NCBI GenBank assembly: GCA_963812335.1
Contig: CAWEUU010000004.1
Span: 434,001 to 498,000, forward strand
Length of the DNA stretch: 64,000 nucleotides
Origin: VRUE01 sp963812335
GTDB taxonomy: Bacteria > Actinomycetota > Thermoleophilia > Solirubrobacterales > 70-9
Direction of reading: 5' to 3'
Every line of letters begins with the position of its first letter. Position 1 is the stretch's first letter. The translations under genes and the position numbers were made by a program. Under the pieces are notes generated by a model. That model was not told the DNA's origin. It saw nothing but the letters and a program-made list of their open reading frames with translations, and ran no database searches. Positions 57,037 through 64,000 of the stretch are shown here, one piece after another.

Positions 57037-58604
57037 GCGTCGGCGCCGTGGCCGCACTCGCCCGCCGCGACGGCGCCGCCCGCCGGCACGGCTTCCACCC
57101 GCCGTTTCGGGTTCTCGATCCCGAAGCCGGCGAAGATGCCGCCGGCGATCATCAGTAGGCCGGCAATCGCAATCCCGAGGTGGAAGGCCGAGGTCGAAGC
57201 GTCGGCGGCGGCCGCGCGTACACGAGCCGCTTCGGGCGAGCTCAGGCGTTTGGCCGCCGGCACGGCGAGCGGCTGATCCTTCGCTTCGGCGACAGCGGTC
57301 GCAGCGCGCGGGCTCAGCGGGGCGTCGCCGAGGTCGGAGTCGATACTCGAGCCGAAGCTGGCGGAGATCACCGCGCCGAGCACGGCGATCGCGAAGAGGC
57401 CGGCGACGCGGGAGATGCCGTTGCTGACCCCGGAGGCGATGCCGACGTGGCGTTCCTCGACCGAGTCGAGCACGGTCGCAGTCAAGGGCGCGACCGTCGC
57501 CGAGAGGCCGAGGCCGAAGACGAGGATGCCCGGCAGCACGTCGACGGCGTAATTCGGGTCGGAGCCGACCCGCAGCAGCAGGATCAGCCCGATCCCACCG
57601 ACGATCGGGCCGGCGCACATCGGCAGCCGCGGCCCCGTGCCCGAGGCAAGTTTGCCCCAGCGCGGCGAGAGGAAGAAGAGGATCAGCGAGACCGGCGTCG
57701 TCGCCAGGCCGGCCTCGATCGGCGAGTAGCCGGCCACCTGCTGGAGGAAGAGGCCGACGAAGAAGAGGCCGCCGATCAGCCCCGCGTAGGCGGCCAGCGT
57801 GGTCAGGTTGGCGACGCGGAAGTTGCGGATCCGAAACAGCGACAGTTCGAGCATCGGGTGGCGGGCGCGTGCCTCGTGGAGGATGAAGAGGGCGAAGCCG
57901 CCGATTCCGGCGAGCATCGGGATCCAGACCACCGGACTACCCCAGCCGTAGGCCGGCTGCTCGATCAGGGCGAAGACGGGGCCACCCAGGCCGATCGCGG
58001 AGAGCCCGATACCGGGCCAGTCGATCCCGCGGAAGGCTTCCATGTCGCGCGTCTCCTTGATCGCGCGCATACTCAGCGCCACCGTCAAGGCGATCAACGG
58101 GATGTTGACCCAGAAGATCGCCCGCCAGGAGAGCGCCTCGATCAGAACGCCGCCGCCGGCCGGGCCGAGCACGGTGGCGATTCCGGTCCAGGCAGTCCAG
58201 GTGCCGACGGCCCTGCCGCGCGCTGCGCCTTCGAAGGCGGCAGCGACGAGCGCCAGAGAGCCCGGCACGAGCAGCGCCCCGGCCACACCCTGCAGCGCGC
58301 GGGCACCGACGAGAAACTCGACCGAGGGCGCGAGCGCGCAGAGAACCGAGGTGACGCCGAAGGCGATCAGGCCGATGACGAAAACGCGCCGCCGCCCGAA
58401 CTGGTCACCGAGCCCGCCACCGACGAGCAGCAGAGCGACCAGGGTGAGCATGTAGGACTCGACCACCCACTGCTGGCCCGCGAGGCCGGCGTCGAGCCCG
58501 TCGGCAATCGCCGGCAGCGCCACGTTGACCACCGTCGAGTCGAGGAAGACGATCGTCGAGCCGAGGATCGTCGCGATCAGCGTCAGCCGCTGTTGGCGAG
58601 ACAC
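57027..58604 (-). CDS. MFS drug/proton antiporter, DHA2 (EmrB/QacA) family
   Basis: 525 residues with about 14 membrane segments. Family motifs are LDSTVVNVALPAI (motif D1), GGGLGDQFGRRRVFVIGL (motif A) and GPAGGGVLIEALSWRAIFWVNIP (motif C, DHA-specific). Such pumps export lipophilic compounds. The GTG start has TACACT 6 nt upstream. No regulator gene is adjacent. It precedes trpS but has its own terminator hairpin. Confidence 0.92.
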   Translation of the reverse strand: MSRQQRLTLIATILGSTIVFLDSTVVNVALPAIADGLDAGLAGQQWVVESYMLTLVALLLVGGGLGDQFGRRRVFVIGLIAFGVTSVLCALAPSVEFLVGARALQGVAGALLVPGSLALVAAAFEGAARGRAVGTWTAWTGIATVLGPAGGGVLIEALSWRAIFWVNIPLIALTVALSMRAIKETRDMEAFRGIDWPGIGLSAIGLGGPVFALIEQPAYGWGSPVVWIPMLAGIGGFALFILHEARARHPMLELSLFRIRNFRVANLTTLAAYAGLIGGLFFVGLFLQQVAGYSPIEAGLATTPVSLILFFLSPRWGKLASGTGPRLPMCAGPIVGGIGLILLLRVGSDPNYAVDVLPGILVFGLGLSATVAPLTATVLDSVEERHVGIASGVSNGISRVAGLFAIAVLGAVISASFGSSIDSDLGDAPLSPRAATAVAEAKDQPLAVPAAKRLSSPEAARVRAAAADASTSAFHLGIAIAGLLMIAGGIFAGFGIENPKRRVEAVPAGGAVAAGECGHGADAAV

Positions 58605-58610
58605 CGGCTC

Positions 58611-58616
58611 AGTGTA
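58611..58616 (-). promoter_or_regulatory. Putative -10 hexamer of the MFS gene
   Basis: TACACT on the minus strand ends 6 nt before the GTG start, in the 24-nt gap after the FetB-like gene. Confidence 0.45.
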
Positions 58617-58628
58617 GGCAGGGGGCCC

Positions 58629-59402
58629 TCACGTGCCGAGCTCGCGCAGCTGCTGGGCCGGGGTGAAGAAGTTACGGTAGGCGAGACCGGTGGCGACGAG
58701 GGCCGAGATGGCGACGCTGCCGAGCAGGGCGTAGAGCAGGATCAGCTGCAGGCGCACGGCATCGGCTGGTTCGGCGCCGGCGAGCAGCATCCCGACCATC
58801 GTGCCGGGGAAGAAGATCAGCCCGGTGGTCTTGGTCGAGTCGACCAGGGTGATCGTGCCCGAGCGCAGGGCGCGACGCACGAACGGCGCCGCCGCCTCGC
58901 GCGCCGTCGCCCCCAGCGCCAGGGTCGCCTCGATCCCGGCGCGCGACTCGCCGACCTCGTCACCGAGCCGGTTCAGGGCCACCGCCGAGGCGGTCATCGC
59001 GTTGCCGATCACCATGCCACCGACCGGGACCAGGTAGCGCGGGGTCGGCTCGAAGATTCCCAGCGCGACAACCAGGCCGAGCGTCGTCGCCGCGGCCGCC
59101 GCGAGCCCGATCAGCAACGGCCAGAACGCGTTGGGGACCTTCTTCGCGCGGCTGCGGGCGGTGATCGCTCCGAAGAGGATCATCACCGAGAGCAGCGCCA
59201 ACACCAGCCAGATCGTGTCGGCGTCGAAGATCAGCTTGATCGCATAGCCGATCGCGGTCAGCTGGACGAAGGAGCGGACCGTGGCGACGACGATGTCGCG
59301 CTCTAGTTCGGCGCGGCGCCAGCGCGAGATCGCGACAGCGAGGGCGACGAGGGCGAGCGCCGCGGCGACCTGGCCGAGCGAGACGTCGATCGAGCCGTTC
59401 AT
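58629..59402 (-). CDS. fetB: FetB-like ABC permease (UPF0014)
   Basis: 257 residues with about seven membrane segments. The UPF0014 pattern is seen in ERDIVVATVRSFVQLTAIGYAI, VPVGGMVIGNAMTASAVALNRL and GTITLVDSTKTTGLIFFPGTMVGMLLAGA. In E. coli FetAB exports iron and protects against oxidative stress; plant and bacterial relatives handle metals or nucleotide sugars, so the substrate here is uncertain. It overlaps the ATPase gene by 4 nt. Confidence 0.88.
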   Translation of the reverse strand: MNGSIDVSLGQVAAALALVALAVAISRWRRAELERDIVVATVRSFVQLTAIGYAIKLIFDADTIWLVLALLSVMILFGAITARSRAKKVPNAFWPLLIGLAAAAATTLGLVVALGIFEPTPRYLVPVGGMVIGNAMTASAVALNRLGDEVGESRAGIEATLALGATAREAAAPFVRRALRSGTITLVDSTKTTGLIFFPGTMVGMLLAGAEPADAVRLQLILLYALLGSVAISALVATGLAYRNFFTPAQQLRELGT

Positions 59403-60082
59403 GCCAACGCCTGCTCGAGCGGGCCGCAGGCGGCGACCCGGCCCGCCTCCAGCCGCAGCGCCCGCGTGGCGAGCCGCCGCGCCTGCTCGGGGTCGTGGCT
59501 GACGATGATCAGCGCGATCTCGAGCTCGCTGCGCAGCTGGCCGAGCGTCGCCTCGATCGCGTCACGCGCGCCGTGGTCGAGCGCCGCAGTCGGCTCGTCG
59601 AGCAGGAGCACGGCCGGTTGCTGGGCGAGGGCCCGCGCAAGCATCGCCCGCTGCCCCTCGCCGACCGAGAGCTCGCCCACGTCACGCGCCGCGAAACCGG
59701 GATCGAGGCCGGCGAGGCCGAGGCAGCGCCCCGGGTCGAGCCCCCTGCCGGCCAGGCCGGCGGCGTAGCGCAGGTTCGACTCGACGCTGCCCGGCAGCAG
59801 CGCCGGCAGCTGCGGCACCAGCGAGACCTCGCGCCGCAGGGCGAGCGGGTCGTAGCGCTCCAACGGCCGGCCGCGGTAGGCGATCGAGCCTGCATCCGGG
59901 TCGGCGAGCCGGTTGAGCAGCCGCAGCAGGGTTGACTTGCCGGCGCCGGAAGGCCCGACGATCGCGGTCGCGCCGAGCTCGATCTCGGCGCTGAGCGAGT
60001 CGAGGACGGTGCGGCCGCCGCGGACGAGGCTGACATCGCGAAGCTCGAAAAGCACCGGGCCATGATCCCGCACCGCTCGCAA
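59399..60082 (-). CDS. fetA: FetA-like ABC transporter ATPase
   Basis: 227 residues. Walker A is GPSGAGKST, Walker B is VLLLDEPTAALD and the switch His is in IIVSHDPEQ. The signature reads LSVGEGQR instead of LSGGQ. It pairs with the FetB-like permease. The TTG start at 60080-60082 is supported by GGAGGG just upstream. It diverges from ku across 74 nt. Confidence 0.88.
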   Translation of the reverse strand: MRAVRDHGPVLFELRDVSLVRGGRTVLDSLSAEIELGATAIVGPSGAGKSTLLRLLNRLADPDAGSIAYRGRPLERYDPLALRREVSLVPQLPALLPGSVESNLRYAAGLAGRGLDPGRCLGLAGLDPGFAARDVGELSVGEGQRAMLARALAQQPAVLLLDEPTAALDHGARDAIEATLGQLRSELEIALIIVSHDPEQARRLATRALRLEAGRVAACGPLEQALA

Positions 60083-60156
60083 GAACCCTCCCGCCGCGGC
60101 GCCCGGCGTTGGCGGAGCACCGCGCTGGTGGCAGAATCAAGGAAGGTGATGCGCTG

Positions 60157-61056
60157 ATGGCGAGAGCGATTTGGAGCGGAACGATCAGCTTCGGGCTGCT
60201 CAGCGTGCCCGTCAAGCTCTACAGCGCGGTCGCCCGCCGCGGCATCTCGCTGCGGGAGATCCGCGAGTCCGACGGTGCCCGGATCAAACACCGGCGCGTC
60301 GCCGAGGGCACCGACGAGGAGGTCCCCTACGGGGAGATCGTCAAGGCCTTCGAGATCACGCCCGACCGCTACGTGCCGATCGGCAAGGACGAGATCGCGA
60401 CGCTGGCGCCAGAGAAGACGCGGGCGATCGAGGTGCAGGACTTCGTCGACCTCGACCAGATCGACCCGATCTACTTCGACAGCCCCTACTACCTGGGCCC
60501 GTCCGAGGGCGCCGAGAAGGCCTACTCGCTGCTGGCCAGGGCGATGCAGAAGTCGGGCAAGGTGGCGATTGCCCGCTTCGTCTTCCGCAACAAGGAGCAC
60601 CTGGCGGCGCTGCGCCCCGGCGACGGCGTGCTGACGCTGACCACGATGCGCTTCGCCGACGAGGTCGTCGCCCCCGCCGAGCTCGAGGACGTGCTGCCGC
60701 AGGACGAGCAGAAGGTGGCGAAGAAGGAGGTCGCGATGGCCGAGCAGCTGATCGAGTCGCTGACCACGGACTTCGACCCCGGCGCTTACCGCGACGAGTA
60801 CCGCGAGCAGCTACTGGCGCTGATCGAACGCAAGGCGGAGGGCAAGGAGGTCGTCACGGCGCCGGCGACCGAGGAACCGAAGCCGACCGCCGCCCCCGAC
60901 CTGATGAGCGCACTCGAGCAGAGCATCGCCGCGGTCAAGGATCGCGGCAGAGGCAAGGGCGAGGCGACGGGCGGCGCCAAGAAGGCACGGGCCACGAAGG
61001 CCAAGGCCGTGCCGAAGAAACGCTCCTCCGGCAAAAAAGACAAAGCCTCGAAGTAG
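60157..61056 (+). CDS. ku: Non-homologous end-joining protein Ku
   Basis: 299 residues. The Ku core starts MARAIWSGTISFGLLSVPVKLYSA and includes KAFEITPDRYVPIGKDE and PYYLGPSEGAEKAYSLLARAM. The C-terminal 45 residues are rich in Lys, Ala and Ser, the basic tail found in actinobacterial Ku that aids DNA threading. AAGGAAGG precedes the ATG. The LigD-type polymerase gene follows after 3 nt. Confidence 0.95.
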   Translation: MARAIWSGTISFGLLSVPVKLYSAVARRGISLREIRESDGARIKHRRVAEGTDEEVPYGEIVKAFEITPDRYVPIGKDEIATLAPEKTRAIEVQDFVDLDQIDPIYFDSPYYLGPSEGAEKAYSLLARAMQKSGKVAIARFVFRNKEHLAALRPGDGVLTLTTMRFADEVVAPAELEDVLPQDEQKVAKKEVAMAEQLIESLTTDFDPGAYRDEYREQLLALIERKAEGKEVVTAPATEEPKPTAAPDLMSALEQSIAAVKDRGRGKGEATGGAKKARATKAKAVPKKRSSGKKDKASK

Positions 61057-61059
61057 CCG

Positions 61060-61974
61060 GTGGCCGAAAGCCGTCAGGTCGAGGTCGGCGGCCGTGAGCT
61101 GAGGCTCACCAACCTCGGCAAGGTCCTCTACCCGGAGGCCGGCTTCACCAAGGGCGAGGTGGTCGACTACTACGCCAAGGTCGCCGAGGCAATCGTCCCG
61201 CACCTCAGCGGCCGCGCCGTCACCCTGCGACGCTTCCCCGAAGGGGTCGATGACCTCGATGCCGCCTTCTTTGAGAAGCGCTGCCCGAAGCACCGGCCGA
61301 ATTGGGTGAAGACGGCGCGGGTCGAGGCCGGGCCGCGCGCGGGCAAGATCGACTTCTGTGTCTGCGACAGCCTGCCGACACTGGTCTGGATGGCGCAGCT
61401 GGCAGCGATCGAGCTGCACCCCTCGCTCTCGCTCTCGCGGGCACCGAAACGGCCGACTGTGCTCGCCTTCGACCTCGACCCCGGCCCGCCGGCCGACATC
61501 GTCGAGTGCTGCCAGGTAGCTCTGCGCCTGCGCGATCTGTTCGGCCACTTCGACGTCGAGTGCTTCCCCAAGACCTCGGGCTCCAAGGGCCTGCAGGTCT
61601 ACGTGCCGCTGAACAGGAAAGCCCCATACGAGCAGACCAAACCGTTCGCCAAAGCGATCGCCCAGTTGCTCGAGAAGCAGACCCCCGACCGGGTCGTCTC
61701 GAAGATGAAGAAGGCCGAACGCGAGGGCAAGGTCTTCGTCGATTGGTCGCAGAACCACCAGCGCAAGACGACGATCGCCGTCTACTCCCTGCGCGCCCGC
61801 GAACGCCCCACCGCCTCCACCCCGGTGACCTGGAACGAGGTGGAGCACGCCGCTGAGCAGGATGACGCCGACTCACTCGTCTTCGAAGCCGGCCAGGTCA
61901 TCGAGCGCCTGGAAGACAAAGGCGACCTCTTCGCCCCGGTGCTGGAGCTGGAGCAGGACCTGCCGGAGCTCTAG
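61060..61974 (+). CDS. Stand-alone LigD-type polymerase (archaeo-eukaryotic primase superfamily)
   Basis: 304 residues covering only the LigD polymerase domain; nuclease and ligase domains are absent. LTNLGKVLYPEAGFTKGEVVDYY opens it, AFDLDPGPP holds two metal-binding aspartates, and TSGSKGLQVYVPL is the nucleotide loop, with Gln where LigD usually has His. Such separate enzymes fill gaps with ribonucleotides during end joining. The GTG start follows the ku stop by 3 nt. A ligase partner must be elsewhere. The stop overlaps gcvPB's stop in CTAG. Confidence 0.9.
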   Translation: MAESRQVEVGGRELRLTNLGKVLYPEAGFTKGEVVDYYAKVAEAIVPHLSGRAVTLRRFPEGVDDLDAAFFEKRCPKHRPNWVKTARVEAGPRAGKIDFCVCDSLPTLVWMAQLAAIELHPSLSLSRAPKRPTVLAFDLDPGPPADIVECCQVALRLRDLFGHFDVECFPKTSGSKGLQVYVPLNRKAPYEQTKPFAKAIAQLLEKQTPDRVVSKMKKAEREGKVFVDWSQNHQRKTTIAVYSLRARERPTASTPVTWNEVEHAAEQDDADSLVFEAGQVIERLEDKGDLFAPVLELEQDLPEL

Positions 61975-63484
61975 CCCAGCGGCTGGCGGACCACGGGCTT
62001 GCGGGTCGCTTTGACCTCGTCGAGGCGGCGGACGGGGGTTGTGTAGGGGGCCTGCTTGGCCTTCTCGGGGTCGGACTCGGCCTCGGCCAGGATCTGCTCG
62101 ACCGCATCGGCGAAGGCGTCCAGGGACTCCTTTGTCTCGGTCTCGGTCGGCTCGACCATCAGAGCCTCGTCGACCAGGAGGGGGAAGTAGACGGTCGGCG
62201 GGTGGAAGCCGAAGTCGAGCAGGCGCTTGGCTAGATCAAGCGTGGCGACGCCGAGCTGCTTCTTCATCGGCTTGCCGGAGAGGACGAACTCGTGCATGCA
62301 GTGGCGGTCGAAGGCGACCGGGACGCGCTCGCCGGCCCGGCCCTCGGCGAGGCGCGCCTTGAGGTAGTTGGCATTCAGCACGGCGGTCTCCGAGGCCTCG
62401 GCAAGGCCATCGGCGCCGAGGCTGAGGATGTACGCGTATGAGCGCACGAAGACGCCGAAGTTGCCCTGGAAGCCGCGCAGGCGGCCGATCGACTTGGGCC
62501 GGTCGAGGTCCAGGTCGAAGCTAGGCCCGCTGCCGTTGCCGCTCTCGCGCCGCACGACCTGGGGCCGCGGCAGGAAGGGCTCGATCCGCTCGGAGACCGC
62601 GATCGGGCCGGCGCCGGGGCCGCCGCCCCCGTGCGGTTGGCTGAACGACTTGTGCAGGTTGACGTGGACGATGTCGAAGCCCATGTCGCCCGGCCGCGAT
62701 TTGCCCATCACGGCGTTGAGGTTGGCACCGTCGTAGTACAGCGTCCCCCCCGCCTCGTGGATCAGCGCCGCGATCTCAGCGATGTTTTCGTCGAAGAGGC
62801 CGAGCGTGTTGGGGTTGGTCAGCATCAGGCAGGCGACCTCGTCGTCGACCTTGGCCCGCAGGTCGTCCATCTCGACCCCCCCGCGCTCGTCGGTTGCGAC
62901 CTTGACGATCTCGTAGCCGGCCATCGTCACCGAGGCCGGGTTGGTCCCGTGCGAGGTATCCGGCGCCAGCACCTTGGTCCGCGTTTCGCCGCGGTCGGCG
63001 TGGAAGGCACGGGTGAGCAGCAGCCCGGCGAGCTCGCCATGCGAGCCGGCCGAGGGCTGCAGGCTGACGTGCGGCAGGCCGCAGATCTCCGCCAGCGACT
63101 CCTGCAGCAGCCACATCAGCTCCAGCGCCCCCTGCGCCCGCCCGGGGTCCTGCGCAGGGTGCAGGCGGGCGTGGCCCGGAAGCGCCGCGACGCGCTCGTT
63201 GAGCCGCGGGTTGTGCTTCATCGTGCATGAGCCGAGCGGGTAGAAGCCGCTGTCGAGGTCGAAGTTGCGGCGCGAGAGGCGGTTGTAGTGGCGGACGATC
63301 TCCGGCTCGGCGACCTCGGGCAGCGCCGGCGGCTCGGAGCGCAGCAGCTTCGCCGGGATCAGCTCCTCCAGCGGCGGCTCGGGCACTTCGGCCGGGGGCA
63401 GCACGGCGGCGCGGCGGCCGGGCTTCGAACGCTCGTAGATCGTCGTCGCGCGTTCGCGCTGCATCGGTGTCTCGGTCAGCGCCA

Positions 63485-63485
<1 letters not shown>
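61971..63485 (-). CDS. gcvPB: Glycine dehydrogenase (decarboxylating) subunit 2
   Basis: 504 residues, the PLP-bearing half of the split P protein. The PLP lysine is in HVNLHKSFSQPHGGGGPGAGPI, and LGSCTMKHNPRLNE, QPSAGSHGEL and DTSHGTNPASV surround the site. It decarboxylates glycine in the cleavage system. The ATG overlaps the gcvPA stop (ATGA). Confidence 0.96.

Positions 63486-64000
<515 letters not shown>

Overview
The window is 64 kb of very GC-rich, gene-dense chromosome with no rRNA, tRNA, CRISPR array, insertion sequence or prophage that I can recognise. Gene content and order are actinobacterial: a WhiG/FliA-type sigma factor, the whiG-xerC / dprA-comM-yraN-rnhB-lepB-rplS-trmD-khpA-rpsP-ffh-ftsY-smc-rnc series, a SepIVA-like protein next to DUF177 and coaD, and a Ku plus stand-alone LigD-type polymerase pair. 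Several details (zinc ribbons of lineage-specific type, DprA cysteines, split glycine decarboxylase) make a deep-branching actinobacterium of the Thermoleophilia/Solirubrobacterales type my best guess, but this is inference.

Layout. 1-3.6 kb: start of an RNase HI gene, a zinc-ribbon hypothetical, sigma factor, XerC/D recombinase, L,D-transpeptidase. 3.7-10.5 kb: a COG0212 folate-ligase paralogue and hydrolase (+), then ilvD, thiD, dprA, comM (-). 10.6-28.2 kb: a long, mostly minus-strand housekeeping run covering DNA processing, protein export (lepB, ffh, ftsY), ribosome biogenesis (rplS, trmD, khpA, rpsP, rpmF), chromosome organisation (smc), lipid synthesis (acpP, plsX), coaD, rsmD, recG and a FakA-like kinase. 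28.2-38.8 kb: MMPL transporter (+), rpmB and the riboflavin operon ribD-ribE-ribBA-ribH (-), then a glycosyltransferase/flippase pair and a cation/proton antiporter (+). 38.9-45.0 kb: priA-def-fmt-rsmB-zinc ribbon-rpe operon (-). 45.1-60 kb: PH-domain membrane protein (+); then metK, der, cmk, aroA, tyrA, aroG, hisC, aroH, a frameshifted rluB, scpB, scpA, trpS, an MFS pump and a FetAB-like ABC system (-). 60.1-64 kb: ku-ligD polymerase (+) and gcvPB-gcvPA (-, running off the right end). No stretch longer than about 250 bases lacks a gene.

The unusual content lies in the spacers and in a few aberrant housekeeping proteins. Three families of small structured intergenic repeats (R1, R2, R3) each occur three times. 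R3 lies 7-10 nt upstream of the start codons of rnc, priA and cmk in the same orientation, like a shared 5' leader. R2 is a two-stem palindrome of about 120 bp whose outer arms differ between copies but remain self-complementary, and one copy occupies the place where rimM is expected. R1 is a hairpin element mostly at gene 3' ends. Further large single-copy palindromes sit at two convergent gene junctions, upstream of rluB, between recG and rsmD, and inside a flippase gene. Many first genes have a TANNNT hexamer 6-10 nt before the start codon, which suggests leaderless mRNAs. Among proteins, SMC appears to lack its hinge domain, RNase III has lost one and altered another of its usual metal ligands, and L19 carries a long acidic tail.
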